Below are positions 1 to 6,334 of a DNA stretch of 8,560 nt, one piece after another. The position numbers and the translations under genes were made by a program. How positions within the stretch are numbered: the stretch's first letter is position 1; the number at the start of each line of letters is the position of its first letter. The notes beneath the pieces were generated by a model, which saw only the letters and a list, made by a program, of their open reading frames with translations, was not told the origin of the DNA and made no database searches. Source of the stretch: Clostridia bacterium (GTDB lineage: Bacteria; Bacillota; Clostridia; UMGS1810); NCBI GenBank assembly GCA_017549745.1, contig JAFYUA010000122.1, positions 1 to 8,560 on the forward strand, read 5' to 3'.

Positions 1-36
1 CCATACCCCCTTTTTAGCCATTATATGAGGGTATGG
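1..36 (-). terminator. Possible intrinsic terminator after the ABC exporter operon
   Basis: Bases 1-8 (CCATACCC) and 29-36 (GGGTATGG) form a perfect 8-bp inverted repeat that starts 9 bases past the stop codon of the 620-aa exporter subunit. Read on the minus strand, the stem can extend to 10 bp through one U-G and one C-G pair. Any U tract on that strand would lie outside the window, so the call cannot be completed. On the plus strand the hairpin is followed by GTGTTTTTGTT, so it could instead, or also, end a plus-strand transcript entering from the left. The loop of 16-20 bases is long for a terminator. Confidence 0.45.
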
Positions 37-45
37 GTGTTTTTG

Positions 46-1908
46 TTACTCTAATTCCGCTACGCCTGTGTAGAGTTCATAATATCTGCCTCTTTGCTCA
101 AGGAGCTCGTCGTGGGTGCCGCGCTCTATAATCTCGCCCTGCTCAAGCACCATGATGCTATCAGAATTGCGAATGGTGGAGAGTCTGTGAGCTATGATAA
201 AGGTGGTGCGATTTTTCATGAGACGGTCCATGCCATGCTCGATGTGCTTTTCGGTGCGTGTGTCCACCGAGCTTGTGGCTTCATCGAGAATGAGAATGGG
301 TGCCTTGGAAACTGCAGCACGCGCTATGTTGAGAAGCTGCCTCTGACCCTGACTCAGATTGGCGCCGTCGCCTTCGAGCACGGTGTCATAGCCTTTGGGC
401 AAACGCATTATAAACGAATGTGCGCTGGCTGTTTTGGCTGCTTCTATGACTTCATCATCGGTGGCATCGAGGCGGCCATAGCGAATGTTTTCTCTCACTG
501 TGCCTGTGAAAAGGTGAGTGTCCTGCAGCACCATGGCGATGCTATGGCGAAGGCTTTGCTTGCTGTAGTCTCTGATGTCTTTGCCGTCTATGAGGATAGA
601 GCCTGAGTCTATGTCATAAAATCTGTTTATCAGATTGGTGATGGTGGTTTTGCCTGCACCCGTGGAGCCGACAAACGCTATTTTTCGTCCCTTTTCGGCG
701 GTGAGGGTGATGTCTTTGAGGATTGTCTTTTCGGGAGTATAGCCAAAGGTGACATTCTTGAGCTCTACCTTGCCATATATCTCACCAAAGTCGGGTTTGT
801 CTGTAACATCAGCTTCGGGAGCTTCGTCCATGATGGCAAAAACACGCTCAGCACCCGAAAGCGCCGAAAATATATTTGCCACCTGCATGGATATCTCATT
901 TATGGGGCGGCTGAACTGTCTGGAATAATTTACAAACACCGCAAGTCCGCCCACATCAAAGCCGCCGAGTATGCACATGAGACCGCCCACTGTGGCGGTG
1001 AGTGCATAGTTGATCTGACTTAGGTTGCCCATCACAGGACCCATGATGGAGCCAAAAAACTGTGCACGGGTCTGCTTGGCACGGAGCTCTTCGTTGAGAA
1101 TGCCAAATTCTTCACACGCCTGAGGCTCGTGGTTGAAAACCTTGACAACCTTCTGACCCGACACGGTTTCTTCAATGTAGCCATTGACCGCACCGAGTGC
1201 CGCCTGCTGAGATGAGAAAAATTTGCGGCTTCGTTTGGCAAGGAATGATGCAGCCTTCACAAACACAGGCACCATGACAATGGTGATGATGGCAAGCTGC
1301 CAGTTGGTGTATATCATGAGCGAAAATGTGCCGATGATGGTGACAACACCCGAAAAAAGCTGAATGATGGTGTGGTTGAGCATTTCGCCTATGGTGTCCA
1401 CATCGTTGGTGAAGCGGCTCATAAGCTCACCGTTGGAATTGCGGTCAAAAAAGCTGACGGGCAAGTTTTGCATTTTGTCAAACAAATCTTCCCTGATGCG
1501 GCAAAGAGCACGCTGAGAAATGCCAATCATTATCTTTGCTTGAAAATATGACGAAAGCACACCTGCCAGATACACACACGCCATGAGCGCAAGAGCCATG
1601 ACGAGACCCTTTATATCACCAGGTATGATGTAGTTATTGATTATGGGGCGGAGCATATAGGATCCTGCAAGGGTAGATGCCGCAGTGACGAGCACAAACA
1701 CAAACGCGAGCGCGATTTTGAATTTGTCGGCAGCCACATATGAAAGCAGCCTCTTCACTGCCTTGGAGGTATCCTTGGGTTTGCCGCCCTTGCCCATCAT
1801 GCGCCCTCTGCCGCCACGCGGTCCCATAGGAGCTTTGGCGGGCATTTTGGAGCTGTAGTGAGCATTGTAACGCTTTATGAGACGGTCTTTTTTCTGATTT
1901 GCATCCAT
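46..1908 (-). CDS. ABC exporter subunit with consensus ATPase site (620 aa)
   Basis: A half-size type IV ABC exporter: membrane domain fused to nucleotide-binding domain, expected in the cytoplasmic membrane. About six hydrophobic segments lie between residues 65 and 330. The nucleotide-binding domain runs from about 380 to the end, with Walker A GSTGAGKT (414-421), Q-loop Q462, signature LSQGQ (518-522), Walker B ILILDE (538-543, catalytic E543) and H-loop H574. The signature has Q in place of the first G, while Walker B and H-loop are intact. This is the expected 'consensus' half of a heterodimeric exporter, paired with the 577-aa product just upstream. Residues 21-45 are a basic Gly/Met/Pro-rich cytosolic tail. 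The ATG at 1906-1908 overlaps the upstream stop by one base and has AAGGAGG at 1919-1925, 10 bases ahead. Family members export drugs, lipids or peptides; the substrate cannot be read from the sequence. Confidence 0.95.
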   Translation of the reverse strand: MDANQKKDRLIKRYNAHYSSKMPAKAPMGPRGGRGRMMGKGGKPKDTSKAVKRLLSYVAADKFKIALAFVFVLVTAASTLAGSYMLRPIINNYIIPGDIKGLVMALALMACVYLAGVLSSYFQAKIMIGISQRALCRIREDLFDKMQNLPVSFFDRNSNGELMSRFTNDVDTIGEMLNHTIIQLFSGVVTIIGTFSLMIYTNWQLAIITIVMVPVFVKAASFLAKRSRKFFSSQQAALGAVNGYIEETVSGQKVVKVFNHEPQACEEFGILNEELRAKQTRAQFFGSIMGPVMGNLSQINYALTATVGGLMCILGGFDVGGLAVFVNYSRQFSRPINEISMQVANIFSALSGAERVFAIMDEAPEADVTDKPDFGEIYGKVELKNVTFGYTPEKTILKDITLTAEKGRKIAFVGSTGAGKTTITNLINRFYDIDSGSILIDGKDIRDYSKQSLRHSIAMVLQDTHLFTGTVRENIRYGRLDATDDEVIEAAKTASAHSFIMRLPKGYDTVLEGDGANLSQGQRQLLNIARAAVSKAPILILDEATSSVDTRTEKHIEHGMDRLMKNRTTFIIAHRLSTIRNSDSIMVLEQGEIIERGTHDELLEQRGRYYELYTGVAELE

Positions 1909-3641
1909 TATTTATCCGCCTCCTTATCGCGCTGAGAATAATATATTTCCTGATAGTATTCATTGGATTGCATAAGCTCATCATGAGTGCCGCAGCCTAC
2001 TATGCGGCCATCGTCTATGACGAGGATTTTGTCGGACTCCATCACAGAGCTGATGCGCTGAGCAATGATAATCTTGGTGGTGTCTTTGAGTTCATTGGCA
2101 AAGGTGTCACGAATGCGCGCTTCGGTGGCAGTGTCAACGGCGCTGGTGCTGTCGTCAAGAATGAGTATGCGGGGCTTTTTGACCAAAGCGCGCGTAATGC
2201 AAAGGCGCTGCTTCTGACCGCCCGACACATTCACTCCGCCCTGACCAAGCTCGGTGTCATAGCCATGGGTAAATGATGTGACAAAGCCGTGAGCCTGAGC
2301 GCCCGATGCCGCCTCGATGATTTCTTCATCGGTAGCATCTTCCTTGCCCCAGTGGAGGTTTTCGTCGATGGTGCCTGAAAAGAGTGTGTTTTTTTGCAGC
2401 ACCATGCCCACACCCTCGCGCAGATTGTAGAGCGAATAGTCTCTCACATCCACATCATCTATGAGCACCTGACCTTTTGTGACATCATAGAGCCTTGCAA
2501 TGAGCTGCACAAGGCTTGTTTTGCCCGAGCCTGTGGCACCCACAATGCCAAGAGTCTGCCCTGCCTCTACGGTGAAGCTGATATCTTCGAGCACATTCTG
2601 ACCGCCGCTTGTGTAAGCAAAGTCAACACCGCGAAATTCTATCTTGCCCAGAGTGACCTCTTTATCTTTGCATGCTGCATCAGCATCGCTGATGTCGGAC
2701 TCGGTGGTGAGCACCTCTTTGATACGGCGCGCTGAGGCAAGAGCGCGCGAAGCACTCAGAATTATCATGGACACCATCATGAGCGACATGAGTATCTGCA
2801 CAATATAGGTGGTGAAAGCAGTGAGCTCGCCAATCTCCATTGAGCCTTTCATCACAAAATTGCCGCCAAACCACACCACGGCAATGGTGGTGATATTCAT
2901 CATAAGAGTCATTATGGGGCCGTTTTTGATGACAAGGCGCATGGCTCTCAGGGTGTTGTCACGAAGGTCGCGGTTGGATTTGGCAAACTTTTGTTTTTCA
3001 TAGTCAGTGCGCACAAAGGATTTCACGACTCTCACATTGGTGAGATTTTCCTGAATGTCGCAATTGAGCTTGTCGAGCTTCTTTTGCATGATGTTGAAGC
3101 GCGGAAAAGCCTTCACCATGATGGTGATGATGCATGTGGCAAGAACGGGTATCACCACTGCAATGACCACTGCAAGGCGCGCGTTGATGGTGATTGCCAT
3201 GATGAGCGCACCAATGAGCATGCCTGGGGCACGCAGGAGCATCACAAGGCTCATGCGGATTACATTTTGCATCTGTGTGATGTCATTGGTAAGCCTTGTG
3301 ATGAGCGAAGCTGTGGAGAAGCTATCGATATTTTTGAAAGAAAAGGTCTGCACCCTTTTGAAAATATCATTGCGTAGGTCGCTCGCAAAGCCTACCGATG
3401 CCTTCACGGCAAAAAAATTGCCAAGCACCCCTCCGCACATCATCATGAGGGCAACCCCCACCATGGAAAGACCCACCCTTATTATGTAGGCAGTGTCAGC
3501 CTTGGCAATGCCGCCGTCGATGATGAGAGAGATGAGCTTTGGCATGAGCACCTCACCCACAACCTCGGTTATCATAAACAGTGGCCCGAATATGAAAAAC
3601 CAAAGATGAGGCTTTATATATTTGAAAAAGCTGTTTTTCAA
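1908..3641 (-). CDS. ABC exporter subunit with degenerate ATPase site (577 aa)
   Basis: The partner half-transporter, first gene of the exporter operon. About six membrane segments lie between residues 12 and 290 and the nucleotide-binding domain runs from about 333. Walker A is GATGSGKT (368-375), Q-loop Q416 and signature VSGGQ (472-476). Walker B is ILILDD (492-497), with Asp497 where the catalytic Glu should be, and the H-loop His is Gln528 (IIAQRIS). These two changes mark the degenerate site in heterodimeric exporters of the TM287/288, LmrCD and BmrCD kind. Its own VSGGQ would complete the functional site of the partner subunit. The start is TTG at 3639-3641: AAAGGAG (3650-3656) sits 8 bases upstream, an in-frame stop lies at 3657-3659, and the next in-frame Met is residue 23, inside the first membrane segment. 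Substrate unknown. Confidence 0.95.
   Translation of the reverse strand: MKNSFFKYIKPHLWFFIFGPLFMITEVVGEVLMPKLISLIIDGGIAKADTAYIIRVGLSMVGVALMMMCGGVLGNFFAVKASVGFASDLRNDIFKRVQTFSFKNIDSFSTASLITRLTNDITQMQNVIRMSLVMLLRAPGMLIGALIMAITINARLAVVIAVVIPVLATCIITIMVKAFPRFNIMQKKLDKLNCDIQENLTNVRVVKSFVRTDYEKQKFAKSNRDLRDNTLRAMRLVIKNGPIMTLMMNITTIAVVWFGGNFVMKGSMEIGELTAFTTYIVQILMSLMMVSMIILSASRALASARRIKEVLTTESDISDADAACKDKEVTLGKIEFRGVDFAYTSGGQNVLEDISFTVEAGQTLGIVGATGSGKTSLVQLIARLYDVTKGQVLIDDVDVRDYSLYNLREGVGMVLQKNTLFSGTIDENLHWGKEDATDEEIIEAASGAQAHGFVTSFTHGYDTELGQGGVNVSGGQKQRLCITRALVKKPRILILDDSTSAVDTATEARIRDTFANELKDTTKIIIAQRISSVMESDKILVIDDGRIVGCGTHDELMQSNEYYQEIYYSQRDKEADK
1919..1925 (-). promoter_or_regulatory. Shine-Dalgarno site inside the end of the 577-aa exporter gene
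   Basis: On the minus strand AAGGAGG lies within the last codons of the upstream gene, 10 bases before the ATG of the 620-aa subunit. Together with the one-base TAATG overlap it indicates coupled translation and roughly equal amounts of both subunits, as a heterodimer needs. Confidence 0.8.
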
Positions 3642-3649
3642 TATGATTT

Positions 3650-3656
3650 CTCCTTT
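3650..3656 (-). promoter_or_regulatory. Shine-Dalgarno site that fixes the TTG start of the 577-aa exporter gene
   Basis: AAAGGAG on the minus strand lies 8 bases upstream of the TTG at 3641. There is no in-frame ATG between the upstream stop (3657-3659) and residue 23, so this site decides for a TTG start. Confidence 0.8.
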
Positions 3657-3665
3657 CTAAACAAA

Positions 3666-3698
3666 ACAGTGTGTTGAAAAAATACTCCAACACACTGT
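3666..3698 (-). terminator. Perfect 11-bp dyad: terminator of the efflux operon and/or operator of the exporter operon
   Basis: ACAGTGTGTTG (3666-3676) and CAACACACTGT (3688-3698) are exact inverted complements around an 11-base loop. On the minus strand the hairpin lies about 50 bases after the stop of the P-type ATPase gene and is followed by TTTGTTTAG, a moderate U-rich tail, which fits an intrinsic terminator. It also begins 2 bases after the -10 box of the exporter promoter and covers the expected start point near 3694, which fits a repressor operator. The sequence alone does not separate the two roles; both may apply. Confidence 0.6.
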
Positions 3699-3700
3699 AC

Positions 3701-3729
3701 ATTATATAATATTATGCTTTTATTTTCAA
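3701..3729 (-). promoter_or_regulatory. Sigma-A promoter for the ABC exporter operon
   Basis: On the minus strand there is a -35 TTGAAA (3729-3724), a 17-base spacer and a -10 TATAAT (3706-3701). This is one base off the consensus with ideal spacing. The expected start point is near 3694, giving a leader of about 50 bases to the TTG start. The promoter lies in the gap between the ATPase stop (3747) and the exporter start, so the exporter can be transcribed independently of the metal genes. Confidence 0.75.
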
Positions 3730-3746
3730 TAAAATTTACAAAACTT

Positions 3747-5594
3747 TTACAATTTGAAAGCTCTGAACGAATTGAGAATTGCGATAAAAGCCACGCCCAC
3801 ATCGGCAAACACTGCCGCCCACATGTTGGCAAAGCCGAGAGTGCCAAGCACCATGACAAGAAGCTTTACGCCAAGCGAAAATGCAATGTTCTGGCGGACA
3901 ATGGAGTTGGTTTTGCGGCAAAGTGAAAGAGATGTGTTAATTTTGGAGATGTCATCATCCATAATCACGATGTCGGCAGCTTCGATGGCTGCATCAGAGC
4001 CGAGCGAACCCATGGCAATGCCCACATCGGCAAGCGAGAGCGCGGGGGCATCGTTGGTGCCGTCACCCACAAACACCACCGCATTTTTGCTGCTTCGCTC
4101 AGCTATGAGAGTGCTCAAAACTGCGGTTTTGTCCTGTGGCATGAGCTCGGCATGCACACTGCCCAATCCAAGCTCTTTGGCTACCCAATCTGCCGCCTGA
4201 TGGCTATCGCCTGTGAGCATCACAGTGTTTATACCTTTTTGATGAAGTGTTGCAATCAAAGAGGCAGATTCGCCCTTGACCTCATCGGCTATCTCGATGT
4301 ATCCGAGGTACTCACCATCTTTGCACACATGCACACCATTTGATGAAACAGTTACATCACAATACTGCGAAATATATGAAGCCTTGCCGCATCGAATTGC
4401 TTTGCCTGCCACCTTGGCGAGCACACCGCAGCCCGATATGGCTTCAAAGCCCTCGATGTCACCTGCATTTATATGAGGATATGCGCTCTTTATCACCTCG
4501 GCTATGGGGTGGTCACTGTAATATTCGCAATGCGCCGCTGCACTCATGAGCCTGTCATCGTCAGAAGAGTCCGACGGGCAGATGCGCGTGATGACAAAGT
4601 TGCCCTTGGTGAGAGTGCCTGTTTTGTCAAACACAATGGTCTTGGCTCTGCCGAGAGCCTCGAGCCAGTTGGAGCCTTTGATTAATATGCCATGCTTTGA
4701 AGCACAACCGATAGATGCAAAAAAAGAAAGCGGCACCGAAATAACCAAAGCACACGGGCAGGAAATAACCAGGAATATGAGAGCGCGCCTGAGCCATGTG
4801 GCAAAAGAGCCAACAAAAAGCGGCGGCACAAAGGCAACCAAAAGCGCACAAATCACCACAAAGGGAGTGTACACTCTGGCAAAGCGGGTGATGAAGGCTT
4901 CGCTTTTGGATTTGTGGAATGCCGAATTCTCCACAAGCTCCAAAATGCGCGAAACGGTGGAATTGTCAAAATCCTTGGTGACTTTCACTTTTATGACTCC
5001 GCTAAGGTTGATGCTGCCGCTGTAGACCTCGCTTCCCTCTTTTGCCTCGCGCCTGAGGCTTTCGCCCGTGAGTGAAGATGTGTCGAGCCACGAGGCGCCC
5101 GAGGTCACAATGCCATCGAGGGGGATTTTCTCACCTGGCTTTACAACTATAATCTCTCCAACCTCAACCTCGTCGGGCATGACAACGCAAAGTTCTCCCC
5201 CGCGCTCTACACTCGCATATTCGGGGCAGATGTCCATGAGCTCTTTGATGCTTCGGCGGCTTTTGCCCACTGCATAGCTTTGGAAAAACTCACCCGTCTG
5301 ATAAAAAAGCATCACTGCCGCCGCCTCGCCAAAATCACCGAGTGCATAGGCACCCACCGTGGCAATGAGCATCAAAAATTTTTCATCGAGTAGCTTACCC
5401 CTTATGATATTTCTGACGGCCGAATATATGACATCATAGCCGCTTGTCACATATGAAATAGTGACAATGGCAAATGAAAGAGGCACACCAAGACCGCCTG
5501 TTATGGCATCTATGATATAAAAAAGAGCAAAAACAACCGCGGAGGCTATGATGCGCCAAAGTAGGTGCTTTTGCCCCTTTGAAAGACTATTCAT
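3747..5594 (-). CDS. cadA: P1B-type heavy-metal-transporting ATPase (Zn/Cd/Pb efflux), 615 aa
   Basis: An ATP-driven efflux pump for divalent soft metals in the cytoplasmic membrane. With the ATG at 5592-5594 the motifs are: TGES (176-179, actuator), CPC (279-281, membrane metal site), DKTGT (323-327, phosphorylated Asp323), SDHP (359-363 region, nucleotide site), TGD (461-463) and GDGTNDAP (510-517). The last two membrane helices carry Lys577 (GVKLLV) and Asp598 (FADVG), matching the Lys and Asp that with CPC define the Zn/Cd/Pb subgroup (ZntA, CadA) and not the copper pumps. About eight membrane helices are visible. The usual N-terminal HMA domain is missing; a separate HMA protein is encoded directly upstream with an ATGA overlap. 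A TTG at 5610-5612 would add six residues but has no ribosome-binding site. The ATG also has only a poorly spaced AAGGGG, so translation is probably coupled. Which metal it exports in vivo is not fixed by sequence; Zn and Cd are most likely. Confidence 0.95.
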   Translation of the reverse strand: MNSLSKGQKHLLWRIIASAVVFALFYIIDAITGGLGVPLSFAIVTISYVTSGYDVIYSAVRNIIRGKLLDEKFLMLIATVGAYALGDFGEAAAVMLFYQTGEFFQSYAVGKSRRSIKELMDICPEYASVERGGELCVVMPDEVEVGEIIVVKPGEKIPLDGIVTSGASWLDTSSLTGESLRREAKEGSEVYSGSINLSGVIKVKVTKDFDNSTVSRILELVENSAFHKSKSEAFITRFARVYTPFVVICALLVAFVPPLFVGSFATWLRRALIFLVISCPCALVISVPLSFFASIGCASKHGILIKGSNWLEALGRAKTIVFDKTGTLTKGNFVITRICPSDSSDDDRLMSAAAHCEYYSDHPIAEVIKSAYPHINAGDIEGFEAISGCGVLAKVAGKAIRCGKASYISQYCDVTVSSNGVHVCKDGEYLGYIEIADEVKGESASLIATLHQKGINTVMLTGDSHQAADWVAKELGLGSVHAELMPQDKTAVLSTLIAERSSKNAVVFVGDGTNDAPALSLADVGIAMGSLGSDAAIEAADIVIMDDDISKINTSLSLCRKTNSIVRQNIAFSLGVKLLVMVLGTLGFANMWAAVFADVGVAFIAILNSFRAFKL

Positions 5595-5803
5595 ACCCCT
5601 TGCACCACACAATCGGGAAATGCTTTTTTGCCAGCTTCAATGGCGGCCTGTGCCGCATTTTCATCTTCGCAGGTGATTATCATTTTTTCAAGCAAAAAAT
5701 TCACCTTTGCATCGGTCACGCCATGAGTTTTTTTGACAACAGCTTCAAAATTGGCTGCACAGTGAGCACAATCAAGACCCGTCACTTTGTATATTTTCTT
5801 CAT
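5591..5803 (-). CDS. Free-standing HMA-domain metal-binding protein (70 aa)
   Basis: A single ferredoxin-like HMA domain of the type that binds and hands over soft metal ions in the cytoplasm. The metal loop is GLDCAHCA, with Cys12 and Cys15; the Asp just before the first Cys (DCxxC) resembles the HMA domains of Zn/Cd/Pb ATPases more than CopZ-type copper chaperones. The whole protein is one domain of typical length (about 68-72 aa) with no membrane segment. I chose ATG 5801-5803 because AGAAAGGA (5813-5820) lies 9 bases ahead; a TTG at 5812 would abut that site with no spacing. Its stop overlaps the ATPase ATG (ATGA at 5591-5594), and the ATPase lacks its own HMA domain, so it probably acts as the detached regulatory or delivery domain of that pump. 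A copZ label by automatic annotation would be misleading here. Confidence 0.88.
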   Translation of the reverse strand: MKKIYKVTGLDCAHCAANFEAVVKKTHGVTDAKVNFLLEKMIITCEDENAAQAAIEAGKKAFPDCVVQGV

Positions 5804-5818
5804 TAGAATCAATCCTTT

Positions 5819-6175
5819 CTATTCAAGTATATGCTCCATACCCATGCCTATGATTGTGCGCACATGCTCATCGGCAAGACTATAGTACACCGTCTTGCCG
5901 TCGCGCCTGAAGGTCACGAGCTTTGAGTGCTTGAGCAGCCTGAGCTGATGCGATATTGCCGACGATGTCATGCCGAGCACATCGGCAATGTCACACACGC
6001 ACATCTCATCTTCAAAAAGGCAATAGAGAATTTTGATGCGGGTGGAGTCGGCAAAGAGCTTGTATAGCTCAGCCAAATCGTAGAGCACCGTCTCATCGGG
6101 CATATCGTGCCTGATGTGTGCTACAAAATCGGAGTGGGAATGTACACTTTCGCATGAAGGGATATCATTATTCAA
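5819..6175 (-). CDS. ArsR/SmtB-family metal-sensing repressor (118 aa)
   Basis: A winged-helix repressor that releases DNA on binding metal, first gene of the efflux operon and probably autoregulated. The recognition helix is in about 70-87 (TSSAISHQLRLLKHSKLV). Two full sets of known metal ligands are visible. At the C-terminal alpha-5 site, Asp102-x-His104-x10-His115-x2-Glu118 matches the spacing in SmtB and CadC exactly. At the alpha-3N site, Cys8-x3-His12 in the N-terminal arm plus Cys59 and Asp62, with the extra Cys61, combines SmtB and CadC patterns (MCVCD). This suggests Zn sensing with possible Cd/Pb sensing. The start is TTG at 6173-6175, supported by AGAGGTG (6183-6189) 7 bases ahead; starting at Met25 would remove Cys8 and His12. 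CadC, SmtB or CzrA would be fair names, so I give no symbol. Confidence 0.93.
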   Translation of the reverse strand: MNNDIPSCESVHSHSDFVAHIRHDMPDETVLYDLAELYKLFADSTRIKILYCLFEDEMCVCDIADVLGMTSSAISHQLRLLKHSKLVTFRRDGKTVYYSLADEHVRTIIGMGMEHILE

Positions 6176-6182
6176 TGTTTTT

Positions 6183-6189
6183 CACCTCT
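6183..6189 (-). promoter_or_regulatory. Shine-Dalgarno site that fixes the TTG start of the ArsR-type gene
   Basis: AGAGGTG on the minus strand lies 7 bases before the TTG at 6175. It matters because the next in-frame Met is residue 25, which would remove the N-terminal metal ligands. Confidence 0.75.
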
Positions 6190-6211
6190 CATTTGAACAA
6201 CTGTTCAATTG
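6190..6211 (-). promoter_or_regulatory. ArsR/SmtB-type operator of the efflux operon
   Basis: The core TTGAACA (6193-6199), two central bases, then TGTTCAA (6202-6208) is a perfect 7-2-7 dyad. It extends to 10-2-10 with one mismatch (6192/6209). TGAACA-N2-TGTTCA is close to the half-sites of the 12-2-12 operators known for SmtB-family repressors. The dyad sits just downstream of the predicted start point near 6213 and upstream of the ArsR-type gene, the right place for repression by its own product. Confidence 0.8.
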
Positions 6212-6219
6212 TTTATTTC

Positions 6220-6248
6220 ATTATAATCCTTTTTTATCATTTTGTCAA
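6220..6248 (-). promoter_or_regulatory. Consensus sigma-A promoter of the metal-efflux operon
   Basis: On the minus strand there is a perfect -35 TTGACA (6248-6243), 17 bases, then a perfect -10 TATAAT (6225-6220). The expected start is near 6213, leaving a leader of under 40 bases. Such a strong promoter would normally need tight repression, which the adjacent dyad at 6190-6211 could give. Confidence 0.88.
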
Positions 6249-6268
6249 TATTTGCAGATGAAAACTTT

Positions 6269-6297
6269 TTGACAAACGCTGACATTTATGATACAAT
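6269..6297 (+). promoter_or_regulatory. Sigma-A promoter of the Fur-family regulator and zinc-uptake operon
   Basis: -35 TTGACA (6269-6274), a 17-base spacer and -10 TACAAT (6292-6297). The expected start is near 6304, inside the Fur-family box. The two divergent -35 elements are separated by 20 bases (6249-6268), so the polymerases would bind back to back. Confidence 0.85.
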
Positions 6298-6299
6298 AT

Positions 6300-6319
6300 G
6301 AAAATGATAATCATTATCA
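6300..6319 (+). promoter_or_regulatory. Fur-family operator (perfect 7-1-7 box)
   Basis: TGATAATCATTATCA at 6305-6319 is an exact TGATAAT-N-ATTATCA palindrome, the form described for Bacillus subtilis Fur. The longer stretch 6300-6318 matches the classic 19-base Fur box at 18 positions. It lies across the predicted start point, directly downstream of the -10 box, so a bound repressor would block transcription of the regulator and importer genes. By B. subtilis rules, Zur boxes read TCGTAAT-N-ATTACGA, two changes per arm away. Confidence 0.9.
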
Positions 6320-6334
6320 AATCAGAGGTGCATT

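Noticed and set aside
20..25. TATAAT on the minus strand inside the hairpin loop near the left edge
   Set aside because: No suitable -35 element at 17 bases upstream was evident and it lies within a likely transcript end; probably chance in AT-rich sequence.
94..606. 170-codon plus-strand open frame opposite the exporter ATPase domain
   Set aside because: It lies entirely antisense to conserved ATPase motifs, has no ribosome-binding site or recognisable domain, and is explained by the codon pattern of the real gene.
3055..3489. Plus-strand open frames of 128-144 codons opposite the 577-aa exporter subunit
   Set aside because: Low-complexity Met/Thr/His-rich translations that mirror membrane-helix codons on the other strand; no initiation signals.
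3701..3715. AT-rich palindrome ATTATATAAT as a plus-strand promoter
   Set aside because: There is no plus-strand gene downstream before 6335, and the same bases form a well-spaced minus-strand -10 element.
4546..5025. 159-codon plus-strand open frame opposite the P-type ATPase
   Set aside because: Shadow of the ATPase coding frame, including the region complementary to the CPC and DKTGT motifs.
5591..5812. Longer 73-aa version of the HMA protein from a TTG at 5812
   Set aside because: The Shine-Dalgarno AGAAAGGA directly abuts that TTG with no spacing, while the ATG at 5803 is 9 bases away.
6220..6240. Possible second Fur-like box on the efflux side (ATGATAA...ATTATAAT on the minus strand)
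   Set aside because: The half-sites are too far apart for a 7-1-7 or 19-base box; the resemblance comes from the -10 element and AT-rich spacer.
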